From Polaromonas sp. JS666 (lineage in GTDB: Bacteria; Pseudomonadota; Gammaproteobacteria; Burkholderiales; Burkholderiaceae_C): a DNA stretch of 64,000 nucleotides. Below, one piece after another: positions 8,844 through 18,143 of this stretch; positions within the stretch are counted from its first letter, which is position 1, and each line of letters starts with the position of its first letter. A program made the translations under genes and the position numbers. The stretch is taken from positions 1,922,001 to 1,986,000 of the forward strand of contig NC_007948.1 of assembly GCF_000013865.1 (NCBI RefSeq), read 5' to 3'. Under the pieces are notes generated by a model, which did not search any database, was not told the DNA's origin, and was given only the letters and a program-made list of their open reading frames with translations.

Positions 8844-10121
8844 CTACTTGGAGTACACCAGATCGCGCAGCGTGAGCGACAGCGCCGGGAAATAGGTGAT
8901 CACCATCAGGCAGGCCAGGATGACCAGCACGAAAGGAAGCAGGTGCACGACGATGCGGTCCAGTGAAATACGCGCCACCGTACAGGCCGCAAACAGATTG
9001 ACGCCGAAGGGTGGCGTGATCATGCCCAGCGCCAGGTTGACCACCATGACCATGCCGAAATGCACCGGATCTATGCCGAAATGCATGGCCACGGGCGCCA
9101 GGATGGGCGCCAGCACAATGATGGCTGCGCTGGTTTCGATGAACATGCCAATGATGAACAGCGCGGTGTTGACGCCCAGCAGGAACAGCGCCGGCGATTG
9201 CAGAACGGCTTCCAGCCAGCGGCCAATCGCATCCGGTACGCCCGCCCGGGTGATCAGAAACGCAAAAAGTCCTGCGTTGGCGATGATGAACATGATCACC
9301 GCGCTGGAAAGGACGGATTTACGCAAGACAAGTATGAGAGCCGGCAGATTGATTTCGCGATAAATCACCATGCCCACAATCAGGGCATAAAAAACCGCTA
9401 CCGCCGCGGCTTCGGTGGGCGTGAAGATGCCGCCGTAAATGCCGCCAAGAATGATGACGGGCATCAGCAGTGCCCAGCCGGCCTGCCAGGTGGCCTTGCC
9501 AAAACTGAGCCGGCCATCGCCGTCATTTTTCCCCCAGCCCTTGATCTTGCAATACACATAGACAAAGGCCATCAGCGCGAGGCTGATAAAGATGCCGGGG
9601 CCGACGCCGGCGATGAACAGTTCGCCGATGGATACCTCGGCGCTGACGCCATACAGAATCATCGGAATCGACGGCGGAATGATCACGCCCAATTCGGCGC
9701 TGGTGGCCTGCAGGGCAGCCGCATAACTGGTCGGATAGCCGTGCTTGATCAGGGCGGGAATCAGGATGGCACCGACGGCAAATGTGGTGGCAACCGATGA
9801 ACCCGACACGGCGGCAAAAATCATGCAGGTCAACACGCAGGTCATCGGCAGGCCGCCCTGAACGCCGCCGACAATGCTCTTCGCAAACTCGACGAGTCGG
9901 CGTGAAATGCCGCCTGTTTCCATCAAATTTCCGGCCAGGATGAAAAACGGGATCGCTGCGAGCGGAAACTTGTTGATCGCATTGAACATCTCCTTCACCG
10001 AGATCAGCATGTTGGAGTTCGAAACCTGGATGCCGAGCACGGACGCCAGGCCGATAGACACGGCAACGGAGATCGTCAGTGCAAAACACACGACCATGGT
10101 TGTCAGCATCGCGGCGGTCAT
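8844..10121 (-). CDS. dctM: TRAP transporter large permease (DctM family)
   Basis: A 425-residue multispanning inner-membrane protein with the DctM pattern: the GNLMETGGISRRLVEFA motif, GAILIPALIKHGYP, ATSAELGVIIPPSIPMILYG, and GMITPPFGVNLF near the C-terminus. It forms the Na+-driven channel of a tripartite ATP-independent periplasmic transporter with the small permease and the receptor encoded just upstream. The chosen ATG at 10121 has CAGGAGA nine to ten bases ahead; an in-frame ATG 30 bases upstream lacks one. It is the last gene of the receptor-DctQ-DctM series. Confidence 0.93.
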   Translation of the reverse strand: MTAAMLTTMVVCFALTISVAVSIGLASVLGIQVSNSNMLISVKEMFNAINKFPLAAIPFFILAGNLMETGGISRRLVEFAKSIVGGVQGGLPMTCVLTCMIFAAVSGSSVATTFAVGAILIPALIKHGYPTSYAAALQATSAELGVIIPPSIPMILYGVSAEVSIGELFIAGVGPGIFISLALMAFVYVYCKIKGWGKNDGDGRLSFGKATWQAGWALLMPVIILGGIYGGIFTPTEAAAVAVFYALIVGMVIYREINLPALILVLRKSVLSSAVIMFIIANAGLFAFLITRAGVPDAIGRWLEAVLQSPALFLLGVNTALFIIGMFIETSAAIIVLAPILAPVAMHFGIDPVHFGMVMVVNLALGMITPPFGVNLFAACTVARISLDRIVVHLLPFVLVILACLMVITYFPALSLTLRDLVYSK

Positions 10122-10212
10122 TGTGCAGTCTCCTGAAAAAAGTTGGGGCAAGAAGCCGGCATTGGCCGGCTCGCGCGGGGCTTTGCCGCGACGCCTGTAG
10201 AAAATTTATGGA

Positions 10213-10707
10213 TCATGTTGCCGTTTCCAGTTCGTGGTGCTGCGGATCCAGCATGTTGCCGATAATGCCGATCACGCAAAACAGTCCTCCGATTGGCATG
10301 GCTACATAGCCCCAGAACATCGAGATGGATTCGAGTCCGGCCATGGACTGTACGCGGCCGCGCATTGCATAGTCCCAGCCCCACCAGATGATGATGGCGA
10401 TCAGCGTGAGTGCCGCCAGGCCGACCACCCAGTCCAGGATCCGCTTGACGCGGGGAGGGCTCCAACGGTAAAGCACGTCCACGCTGACCATGGCGCCTTG
10501 CCGGAAAGCCGCTGGAATGCCTAGAAATACCATCCAGATCAGACTCAGGCGTATCAGGATCTCGCTCCACTCGGCCGGCTGTTCCAGCACAAAGCGCGTG
10601 ATGATCTGAAACATGCCGAGCGTTGAGGCGATCACCAGCATGCCGCAGGCTCCCGCCATGGAAATGCTGGTACACCAGCGCTCGAACTTGAGAAATGCTT
10701 GCTTCAT
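10213..10707 (-). CDS. dctQ: TRAP transporter small permease (DctQ family)
   Basis: A 164-residue protein with four hydrophobic segments and the DctQ hallmark around residues 35-65 (QIITRFVLEQPAEWSEILIRLSLIWMVFLG), which includes the conserved EW-E and R. It bridges receptor and large permease in a TRAP uptake system. It sits 91 bases upstream of dctM and about 100 bases downstream of the receptor gene. A GC-rich hairpin lies in the gap after the receptor gene and could lower permease expression relative to the receptor. Confidence 0.92.
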   Translation of the reverse strand: MKQAFLKFERWCTSISMAGACGMLVIASTLGMFQIITRFVLEQPAEWSEILIRLSLIWMVFLGIPAAFRQGAMVSVDVLYRWSPPRVKRILDWVVGLAALTLIAIIIWWGWDYAMRGRVQSMAGLESISMFWGYVAMPIGGLFCVIGIIGNMLDPQHHELETAT

Positions 10708-10731
10708 GGCAACTCGCTCCGCTCACAAATG

Positions 10732-10762
10732 AAACGCCCGCCAGTCCAGTGACTGCGGGCGT
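10732..10762 (-). terminator. Hairpin between dctP and dctQ (attenuator-like)
   Basis: On the minus strand, ACGCCCGC and GCGGGCGT form an eight-base stem around a 13-base loop, followed by TTTCAT. It lies between receptor and permease genes. Such intercistronic hairpins commonly give more receptor than permease by stabilising or partly terminating the transcript. Confidence 0.6.
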
Positions 10763-10804
10763 AGAGGGCTAAAAAAATGAAAATGCAATGCGCAATTGGA
10801 CCGC

Positions 10805-11776
10805 TTACTTGTAATTGCGGATCTTCTCGATGTTGGCCTTGCCGAACTGCTTTTCGAATTCGGCGTTGACCGGTGCCAGGGCAGTGACAAATTTCGATTT
10901 GTCAATATTGTCAATCACCGTCATGCCCTTGGCGCGCAGGTCGGCGACCCCTTTGGCGTCGTCCTCATCGACCCGTGCGCGGTTGGCCTTGGTGCCTTCC
11001 TTGGCGGCGTCAAGAAACGCCTGCTTGTCGGCCGCGCTGAGCTTGTCGAAGACTGCCTTGTTCATCACCCAGATGCAGGGCGAGTAGACGTGGCCCGTCA
11101 GCGACAGGTGCTTTTGCACCTGGTCAAACTTGGACGCAATGATGACCGACAGCGGGTTTTCCTGGCCATCGACCGTGCCCTGCTGGAGGGCGGTGAACAC
11201 TTCGGGGAATGCCATCGGCGTGGTAATGATGCCAAAACCCTTGTAAGCGGCAATATGCACCGGGTTTTCCATGGTCCGCATTTTCAGACCTTTCAGATCC
11301 TCGGGGCCCTTCACGTCACGCTTGCTGTTGGTCATGTGGCGAAAGCCGTTTTCGCCCCAGGCCAGCGCCTTGAAACCCTTGGCGTCAAATTTGCCCAGCA
11401 GGTCCTGGCCGATGGGGCCGTCGAGTACGGCGCGTGCGTGGGCCTTGTCGCGAAACAGGAAGGGCACGTCGAGAATCTTGGTCTCCGGTACAAAGTTGGG
11501 GACGGGGCCGGTGGAGGAGAAGGCGAGTTCCTGGGTGCCCAGTTGGACTGCTTCGATGGATTCGCGTTCGCCGCCCAGTGCACCGCTATAGAAAGTCTGA
11601 ACCTTGTAGCGGCCGCCGGTGCGCTTTTCCACCTCTTTGGCAAAGGTGTCAATAGCGACACCCTGGTGGGAATTCTGCGACGTCGAAATACTGATTTTCA
11701 TCGTGGTCTGTGCAGCGGCGCTGGCGACAATACCGAGGGCCATGGTCATGCCGATGATGAGTTTGTTGAGTTTCAT
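10805..11776 (-). CDS. dctP: TRAP transporter substrate-binding protein (DctP family)
   Basis: A 323-residue periplasmic receptor with a signal peptide (MKLNKLIIGMTMALGIVASAAAQ). The mature part has the DctP pattern: SISTSQNSHQGVAIDTFAKEVEKRTGGR, FSSTGPVPNFVPE, LAWGENGFRHMTNSKR, the conserved Arg of LKGLKMRTMENPVH that normally binds the ligand carboxylate, and TVDGQENPLSVI. The start follows CGGAGAC. It opens the TRAP gene set, just downstream of a denD-like dehydrogenase gene, so the ligand may be a C4 sugar acid such as erythronate or threonate. That assignment is inference from context. Confidence 0.93.
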   Translation of the reverse strand: MKLNKLIIGMTMALGIVASAAAQTTMKISISTSQNSHQGVAIDTFAKEVEKRTGGRYKVQTFYSGALGGERESIEAVQLGTQELAFSSTGPVPNFVPETKILDVPFLFRDKAHARAVLDGPIGQDLLGKFDAKGFKALAWGENGFRHMTNSKRDVKGPEDLKGLKMRTMENPVHIAAYKGFGIITTPMAFPEVFTALQQGTVDGQENPLSVIIASKFDQVQKHLSLTGHVYSPCIWVMNKAVFDKLSAADKQAFLDAAKEGTKANRARVDEDDAKGVADLRAKGMTVIDNIDKSKFVTALAPVNAEFEKQFGKANIEKIRNYK

Positions 11777-11848
11777 GGGGTCTCCGAAGGGGTGGGTGGT
11801 CGTTCTGACGGGCTTCCGGCCCGTCAAAAGTTGTCATACAACTCTGGA

Positions 11849-12874
11849 TTATGTCCGTTCGGCCAGAGTCGCCACACTGGGGTTTTCGAGCACATAGTTA
11901 CGAATAATGGTTTCAAAGTCGGGGTCGGGCAGCAATCCGAGCTCGCGGGCGCGTACGGCATTGATGTGGGCGGGCCAGCTGGTGACGATTTTTGCAACCG
12001 CAGCGTCCGGCGTCCAGTCGATCAGTGCCGCAACCTGCTTGCCTGCCACGCGTTCCAGCGCGGCGGCCATCTCGCCAGCCGTCGTTTTGAGCGCCGGCAG
12101 GTTGATGGCGGTGCGGGCGCCCCATTCGGCATCGCTCGCTTGCGCCGCCCGTATCAACCCATCAATCGTGCGGCCTGGCGACGACAGGGCCACGGCCGTT
12201 TCCGGCGGGACCGGACAGGCCACCCGCACGCCAGCCAGCGGCTCGCGGATCATGCCGCTCAGAAAGCTGGACGCCGCAGCATTGGGCCTGCCGGGCCGCA
12301 CGCTGACGGTCATCAGGCGCACATTGCGGCCCCGGATGAAGCCCTTGCGCGCGTAGTCGGCTACCAGCTGCTCGCCGATGAATTTCTGGATGCCATAGCT
12401 GTTTTGCGGCGTGGGCAGCGTCGTGTCGTCAATCACCGCGGGCAGGGGGTGCTCTGGCGAATTGCCGAAGACGGCGAGTGAGCTGGCAAATACGACGGTG
12501 GGGGATGTTTTCAGCGCGCGGCAGGTCTGGAGCAGGGCCCGCGTGGCGTCCAGATTGCTGCGCATGCCGAGGTCGAAATCAGCCTCGCACTCGCCGCTGA
12601 CGGCCGCGGCCAGATGAAAAACGATAGCGTCTTCCGCCCGTACGACAGGAGTTGCGGCCGGGTCTCCTTCCAGGAGCTGGTTCAGGTCGCCCACCACCTG
12701 GCGTATTCGCCTGTCTGCCGCCAGATCCGCGGGCGGTGCCGCACGGTCCACCAGTGTGATGGTCTGAATGGTTTTCGGTGTGGCGCCTGCCAGTGCAAGC
12801 TGGCCTCGCTTGAGAAGCTCGCGGGCGAGTCGGGCGCCCAGGAATCCGGCGCCGCCTGTGATGACGATGTTCAT
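11849..12874 (-). CDS. denD: NAD-dependent epimerase/dehydratase family protein, D-erythronate dehydrogenase-like
   Basis: A 341-residue extended short-chain dehydrogenase. The Rossmann motif GGAGFLG is at residues 7-13, the catalytic Ser in VVFASSLAVFG, and the YGIQK catalytic Tyr-Lys pair near 160. The segments VRPGRPNAAASSFLSGMIREPL and SSPGRTIDGLIRAA match the DenD family, which oxidises D-erythronate to 2-oxo-tetronate using NAD. The start is the ATG before NIVITGGAGFLG; the frame extends 44 codons further upstream without homology. It is encoded ahead of the TRAP genes on the same strand. The kinase, isomerase and aldolase that complete the known C4-acid pathway are absent from the window. 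Confidence 0.82.
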   Translation of the reverse strand: MNIVITGGAGFLGARLARELLKRGQLALAGATPKTIQTITLVDRAAPPADLAADRRIRQVVGDLNQLLEGDPAATPVVRAEDAIVFHLAAAVSGECEADFDLGMRSNLDATRALLQTCRALKTSPTVVFASSLAVFGNSPEHPLPAVIDDTTLPTPQNSYGIQKFIGEQLVADYARKGFIRGRNVRLMTVSVRPGRPNAAASSFLSGMIREPLAGVRVACPVPPETAVALSSPGRTIDGLIRAAQASDAEWGARTAINLPALKTTAGEMAAALERVAGKQVAALIDWTPDAAVAKIVTSWPAHINAVRARELGLLPDPDFETIIRNYVLENPSVATLAERT

Positions 12875-13056
12875 GGATGTTGTCTCTGTTGATGTGTCTG
12901 TGATGCCTGTGATCGCCCGCGCCCGCCAGCCGGACACATGGGCGTGCCCTGCGGAGCGGTACATGGCGGCACTGCAGTTTAGCGCGCGGGGGAGAGTGCG
13001 CAACAACCGGTTGGCGAGTGGCGCAGCGGCAGGTCACGGGGCCGCGGCGGCAGGTT

Positions 13057-14052
13057 TCAGGCGGCTGTCGCTTTTATCTTTGCATGGCTTCCCAGCAACC
13101 ACAGATTGAGGCCCTGGTACCGGCCGATGACCAGCGCGGCAACGATGGGGCCGCCCACACCGAAGGCCAGGCCGAGCATCAACAGCACATAGGTATCCGT
13201 GATCCCGAGCTTCTGAAAGATGATCCGGCTTGCAGCCGTGAAAAAAACATGGAGCAGATAAATTGCAAATGAAAACGAGCCGATGTAGGCAAGGTTTTCG
13301 GAGCGCCAGCCACTCCTGAGCAACAGAAAGACGCCCGAAATGCCGAGTGCCAGTGCGGGCAGGGAGCCTCCTTGCCCGGAAATCTGGGGAAATGACATGA
13401 CAACCGTTGCGGCGCCGATGAAGACCGCAGCGGCCAGAAGGCGCGCGGCGGATGTCCCGATCTCAAATCTTTTGCAGGCCAGCCCTCCCAGGAAAAATGG
13501 CAACAGGTAGACCGCACCGCGAGCCGCAAAATAGTTGGGCGGATGAAGGTAGGTAAACATCATCGCGCTGACGATCCAGACTGCTGTGAAGCCGGCTCCA
13601 GTGGCAAGTGCGCCCAGGTGCTCCAGCAAGAGAACCATTAAAAAGACAATGAAAAGCGCTTCCAGGAACCAGAAATGTCCCACGGGTTCTATATGCAGCA
13701 GCCACCAGTGGTCAACAGTCGCATTGGTACCTGGCGTGACCGCCTGGATAACCGCAAAAAGGGTTCCCACCGTGATCAGAGGCAGCAGAAGCCGCCGCAC
13801 CTTGCCTTTGATAAAACCCAGCGGATTGCCCTGGTAGGGACGAAAGCCGTAGACGTATCCCGAGATAAAGGAAAAGAGCGGCATCCGGACATAGGCCAGC
13901 GCTTCATTGACCACCTGCAGCCAGTGCCCCTCCGGAATTCTCAACCCGACCGATGGTGTGTCGCCCACGACATGGAAAAGCACGAGCAGCACGCATGCGA
14001 TGCCTCGCAAGGTATCCACCTCAATGCTGCGTTTCATTTTTTTGCTGCTCAT
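13057..14052 (-). CDS. Acyltransferase 3 family membrane protein
   Basis: A 331-residue protein with about ten transmembrane segments. The N-terminal family signature is IEVDTLRGIACVLLVLFHVVG, with the His that acts in acyl transfer, followed by PLFSFISGYVYGFRP. Members O-acetylate or otherwise acylate extracellular polysaccharides, lipopolysaccharide or lipids at the inner membrane. The start at MSSKKMKRSIEVD is chosen because it sits directly before the signature. It is divergent from epsA and most likely decorates the polysaccharide made by this locus. Confidence 0.87.
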   Translation of the reverse strand: MSSKKMKRSIEVDTLRGIACVLLVLFHVVGDTPSVGLRIPEGHWLQVVNEALAYVRMPLFSFISGYVYGFRPYQGNPLGFIKGKVRRLLLPLITVGTLFAVIQAVTPGTNATVDHWWLLHIEPVGHFWFLEALFIVFLMVLLLEHLGALATGAGFTAVWIVSAMMFTYLHPPNYFAARGAVYLLPFFLGGLACKRFEIGTSAARLLAAAVFIGAATVVMSFPQISGQGGSLPALALGISGVFLLLRSGWRSENLAYIGSFSFAIYLLHVFFTAASRIIFQKLGITDTYVLLMLGLAFGVGGPIVAALVIGRYQGLNLWLLGSHAKIKATAA

Positions 14053-14423
14053 CGGCCCTTGCGTTTCTCTCAAAATCAATGGACGTAGCGTAATCCGAAG
14101 AGGCATCGATGCGGCTGATATTTGCAAAATGCTACAGACAAACTGTTGCAAGTCGTAGGAAGACCACCCTTGCCGGCAGGTGAGCCGGTGAGGTCAAGCG
14201 CATGGCCGGCCGCGTTCGGGGGAACAGTGAAGACGCAGCAGGGCGTTATCCGACGTGGCCCGCGGTAATGGCCTACAGGCCACCGTTTTTCTCTCCTACA
14301 TGGACTGTCTGCCATCCTTCTATTGTTCAGGCAGGAGCATCCCCCATCATGAGTTTAGTTTTTATTGCGGCCACTTCAATGTTGGTCAACGAATGAAAAA
14401 AATGAATCGGGAAATGGTGAAAA
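14053..14423. promoter_or_regulatory. Divergent intergenic region between an acyltransferase gene and epsA
   Basis: A 371-base spacer without a convincing gene, AT-richer than its surroundings towards the epsA side. It must hold the promoters of both divergent genes. TTGCAA occurs twice, 24 bases apart, around 14123-14152, a possible regulator site. No clear consensus promoter can be singled out by eye. Confidence 0.4.
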
Positions 14424-15236
14424 ATGAAGTCTCCTATATCGCCCACAGGCGAAAATTCTGCGGCCGAGGGCTATTTGAAGTTGATCAGTCAGGCCGTAGC
14501 GACCGGATGGCGGCATATTGACTTGTTGAACTGGTTGCAGGGCGACGTCCAGCATTACCTGCCTCATGACATCCTGCTCGCCGGATGGGGGGATTTTCGG
14601 GAGGGTTCGATACACCACGATGTCCTGTCCAGCCGGCCTGGCGTGCGCTCTTATGCGGCGGGCACGGAGGTGCTTCCGTTCCTGTTGGGGAAATTCCACG
14701 ACAGTTGGGTCGCGGCGCAGAGAAAACCCTGCCGTCTGGATTTCGGTGAATTTGCGTACCTGCTGGGCAATGCCAGCCTGCCTGGTTCCTTTTCCAGCGT
14801 GCTGCGCACGATGCGCTCTGTGTTGATACATGGGATCTGCGATGAAAGAGGCCGCCATGAGTGCCTCTATGTGCTGTTAAGGGCAGGCGAAATTCCCGCT
14901 GAGCCCGCCACGACGGCCATGGGCGTGCTGATGCCCCACATCGACACCGCATTGCGGCAGGTCACGCACTTGCCGCAACAACACCAACATCAACCGCATC
15001 GTCAGTCATCGCCGCCTACGCGGAGTGCCCCGGAGGACTCCTGTGGCTTGAGTGAGCGGGAGACCCAGATCATGGCCTGGGTGGCCATGGGCAAGACCAA
15101 TTCAGAGATCGGAACCATTCTGAATATCAGTGGGTTCACTGTCAAAAACCACATGCAGCGCATCTTTCAGAAATTGAATGTTTTCAATCGGACGCAGGCA
15201 GTTTCCAAGGTAACCAGGGTGGCTCTCAATGGCTGA
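14424..15236 (+). CDS. epsA: LuxR-type transcriptional regulator of the eps locus (EpsA family)
   Basis: A 270-residue protein. The C-terminal LuxR helix-turn-helix lies at about residues 205-265 (LSERETQIMAWVAMGKTNSEI, then SGFTVKNHMQRIFQKLNVFNRTQA). The N-terminal 180 residues match the EpsA regulators found at the head of XrtB-type exopolysaccharide operons (IDLLNWLQGDVQHYLPHD). It likely controls polysaccharide synthesis; the input signal is unknown. Its stop codon overlaps the start of epsB by eight bases, so the two are translationally coupled. Confidence 0.87.
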   Translation: MKSPISPTGENSAAEGYLKLISQAVATGWRHIDLLNWLQGDVQHYLPHDILLAGWGDFREGSIHHDVLSSRPGVRSYAAGTEVLPFLLGKFHDSWVAAQRKPCRLDFGEFAYLLGNASLPGSFSSVLRTMRSVLIHGICDERGRHECLYVLLRAGEIPAEPATTAMGVLMPHIDTALRQVTHLPQQHQHQPHRQSSPPTRSAPEDSCGLSERETQIMAWVAMGKTNSEIGTILNISGFTVKNHMQRIFQKLNVFNRTQAVSKVTRVALNG

Positions 15237-16662
15237 ATTCAACCCGGTCAATTCGGCATCGGCATCAGCCTGGCTGGACCGCCGTGAGCCCCGATCCATG
15301 GGGTTGGGCAGAAGCCATCTTTTCATCGCCATCGAAGCCGCGCTGGAGCCTCTGGTCCTGGTATTTTCGCTGTGGGCGTTGGCGTTTTACTTTGAAGACC
15401 AGGTCAGCCCGGCCTACCTGATCCTGTCGGTCATCGTGTTCTCGCTGTCTTTCCCGGGCACTTCCCAGCTTCGCCTGCCGGTGGGCAAAGCCGTGCTCAA
15501 TATCGCCATTCACTGGCTCTGGATCGCCGGGCTGTTGTTGCTGGCTGGTGTGGCCACGGAATACCTTTACAGCTTGTCCGTGCCCGTGGTGGGCAACTGG
15601 TTATGGATTGCGCCGGTGGCCCAGATCGCTGCACACCTCGGGCTTAGAGCTGCCGCACCCCAACTGCTGAAGTTGCAGGGCCCGCCCCGAAGCGCGGTCA
15701 TTGTGGGCATGAACGAGCAGGGCGTGTCCCTGGCCCGGCATATCGCCGGGTCGGCCTACTCGGGTATCGAGGTGCTGGGATTTTTTGATGATCGCAGCGA
15801 AGAGCGCAGGGGCGCACAGGATGAGCAGGGGCCGATCGGCAAAATCGATGACTTGCCGGCGTATGTCAAGCAGCACCGGGTCCAGTTTATTTACCTCTCC
15901 TTGCCGATGGCTTCGCGGCCACGCATTTTGCAGGTTCTTGACGGATTGAAGGACACCACCGCCTCCATCTATTTTGTGCCCGACATGTTTGTGACGGACC
16001 TGATTCAGGGCCGAAGCGATTCGGTATGCGGTGTCACGGTGATATCCGTTTGCGATACGCCGTTTCGTGGTGTCAATGGCGCATTGAAGCGAGTCAGCGA
16101 CATTGTGTTGTCATTGCTCATACTGCTCCTGATGTCTCCCCTCATGCTGGTGATTGCGCTGGCGGTGAAACTGGACTCGCCGGGGCCGGTGATCTTCAAG
16201 CAGCGGCGCTACGGACTGGATGGCGAGCAGATCCTGGTCTATAAATTCCGATCCATGGCCGTGACCGAAGACGGCAACACGATTCAGCAAGCGCAGAAAA
16301 ATGACATGCGGGTCACCCGGCTGGGCGCCTTCCTGCGCAGAACCTCGCTCGATGAGCTGCCGCAATTCATCAACGTCCTGCAGGGGCGCATGAGTATTGT
16401 CGGGCCCCGTCCCCATGCGGTTGCGCACAACGAAATGTACCGGACCCTGATCAAGGGCTACATGGTTCGCCACAAGGTCCGGTCCGGAATTACCGGTTGG
16501 GCCCAGGTCAATGGGCAGCGCGGCGAAACGGACACCCTGGACAAGATGGAGGCCCGCATTGACTGCGATCTTGATTATTTGAGAAATTGGTCGTTGCAGC
16601 TCGACCTGTTCATTATCTTGAAGACTGTGCGGCTTGTTTTCAAAGACAGTTCCGCATACTGA
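15229..16662 (+). CDS. epsB: Undecaprenyl-phosphate glucose phosphotransferase (EpsB/WbaP family)
   Basis: A 477-residue polyprenyl-phosphate hexose-1-phosphate transferase that starts repeat-unit assembly on undecaprenyl phosphate. It has four N-terminal membrane helices, a CoA-binding-like Rossmann segment ([16 protein letters not shown], about 155-170), and a C-terminal bacterial sugar transferase domain from about residue 285. That domain holds the re-entrant helix ([19 protein letters not shown]), [38 protein letters not shown] and [10 protein letters not shown]. It overlaps epsA by eight bases and is followed by epsL. Confidence 0.93.
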   Translation: MAEFNPVNSASASAWLDRREPRSMGLGRSHLFIAIEAALEPLVLVFSLWALAFYFEDQVSPAYLILSVIVFSLSFPGTSQLRLPVGKAVLNIAIHWLWIAGLLLLAGVATEYLYSLSVPVVGNWLWIAPVAQIAAHLGLRAAAPQLLKLQGPPRSAVIVGMNEQGVSLARHIAGSAYSGIEVLGFFDDRSEERRGAQDEQGPIGKIDDLPAYVKQHRVQFIYLSLPMASRPRILQVLDGLKDTTASIYFVPDMFVTDLIQGRSDSVCGVTVISVCDTPFRGVNGALKRVSDIVLSLLILLLMSPLMLVIALAVKLDSPGPVIFKQRRYGLDGEQILVYKFRSMAVTEDGNTIQQAQKNDMRVTRLGAFLRRTSLDELPQFINVLQGRMSIVGPRPHAVAHNEMYRTLIKGYMVRHKVRSGITGWAQVNGQRGETDTLDKMEARIDCDLDYLRNWSLQLDLFIILKTVRLVFKDSSAY

Positions 16663-16677
16663 AACGGATGGGATGCA

Positions 16678-18054
16678 ATGCGTCAAAGCGTCAATGTGCC
16701 CAGTAGTGCAAAAGAGCTATTTCACAACCTACACATTCCTATGAAACTAACATCTTTACTCCTCAATCAACGCGTTGCAATTCAACCCCGGAGGGGCACC
16801 CTGACTGATTCGTTTCCTCAAATCCGGCGCAGCCTTGGCCGCCCGCCTTCCTCGCGAGACTTCGCACTGATCCCGCTGGGCTCGCTTGCCTTGATGGGTC
16901 TGCTTCCGCTGGGGGCGTACGCGGACGAACTGGACACCCTGCAGTTTCAGGCCGGGCAAAGTGTCCAGCACGACAGCAACGTGTTTCGCTTGTCCGACTC
17001 GGCGGACACCCAGGCGCTGCTGGGCACGTCAGATCGTTCAGACACCATCGCCGTGACAACGGCGGGTTTCAAGGTGAACAAGCCCTACGGCTTGCAGCGG
17101 TTTGAGGTGGCGGCCAATGTCGAGAAACACAATTACAGGAACTTCTCGAATCTGGATTTCACGGCGTTTAACTATGGTGCGGCATGGCGCTGGAGTTTCA
17201 CCCCGGCCCTCCACGGCAACCTGACGACGGACCGGCGGGAGTACGTCGACACCACGGCGGACGTGCAAACCACAGGTCAGCTCAATCGCCGGACGAACCG
17301 CTCGACGGTGTTCGATGCAGAGTACGAACTCGACGGTGCCTGGCGCGTGCTGGGGGGTGTTTTTGAACGCACCAGCACCAGTAGCCAGCCTTTTACCTTT
17401 GAGGGCGACTACAAGATACGCGGCGCGGAGGCCGGCGTGCGGCACGTCTGGTCATCGGGTACGTCGCTGGCCTATCGCTTCAAGAACGGCGAGGGCGAAT
17501 ATCCAGGCCGCACATTGTCGGCGGTGTCTGCCAGCGACTTTACCGACCGCGAACATGAATTGCGGCTTGACTGGGCGCCCACAGGGAAAACCACGGTGAA
17601 GGCCCGGCTTTCGCATTTTGACCGCGCCCACGACGGACTTTCGGTACGAGACTTTTCCGGCGTCACGGGCCAGGTTGATGCAACCTGGGCCGTGACCGGC
17701 AAGACCAGCATCACGGGTGGCCTGGCACGTGAACTGGGCAGCTACCAGACCACGACATCGAGCTATTACCAGGGCTTGCGCTTCTTCATTGCGCCGACCT
17801 GGAAACCGACGGAAAAAACCGCCGTGCGGCTGCGTTACGACCATGGTGTGCGGGATTTCCGCGGGCCGTTGCCCGGCTTCATGGCCACCGACCGCGAAGA
17901 CACGACCAGACTGGCTTCCCTGATCCTCGAATGGCAGCCGGTTCGTGCGCTCAAGTTGATGGCAACGGCGCAGCGCGACAGGCGCACGTCCAACGCGCCG
18001 GGGTTTGATTACACGAGCAATGTGTTCGGCATTTCGGCCCTGGCGAGTTTTTAG
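16678..18054 (+). CDS. epsL: EpsL-like outer-membrane protein of exopolysaccharide locus
   Basis: A 458-residue protein predicted to be a beta-barrel: alternating short amphipathic strands run from about residue 90 to the C-terminal Phe (ISALASF). The mature start contains LDTLQFQAGQSVQHDSNVFRL, the signature of the EpsL family found in XrtB-type clusters. A hydrophobic segment ending GAYADE near residue 84 looks like the signal peptide. That leaves an unusually long 60-residue N-terminal stretch, so the true start may be internal (ATG at 16741 or a non-ATG codon). The role is presumed polymer export or outer-membrane organisation. Confidence 0.82.
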   Translation: MRQSVNVPSSAKELFHNLHIPMKLTSLLLNQRVAIQPRRGTLTDSFPQIRRSLGRPPSSRDFALIPLGSLALMGLLPLGAYADELDTLQFQAGQSVQHDSNVFRLSDSADTQALLGTSDRSDTIAVTTAGFKVNKPYGLQRFEVAANVEKHNYRNFSNLDFTAFNYGAAWRWSFTPALHGNLTTDRREYVDTTADVQTTGQLNRRTNRSTVFDAEYELDGAWRVLGGVFERTSTSSQPFTFEGDYKIRGAEAGVRHVWSSGTSLAYRFKNGEGEYPGRTLSAVSASDFTDREHELRLDWAPTGKTTVKARLSHFDRAHDGLSVRDFSGVTGQVDATWAVTGKTSITGGLARELGSYQTTTSSYYQGLRFFIAPTWKPTEKTAVRLRYDHGVRDFRGPLPGFMATDREDTTRLASLILEWQPVRALKLMATAQRDRRTSNAPGFDYTSNVFGISALASF

Positions 18055-18143
18055 GTCGGGCAGGGCCGTCCCGTACGTCCCTGGCTTCCTTGCCGCACAT
18101 TGATCCATTCCTTCCAACATTTCATCCACTAAAAGGTGCCAAG

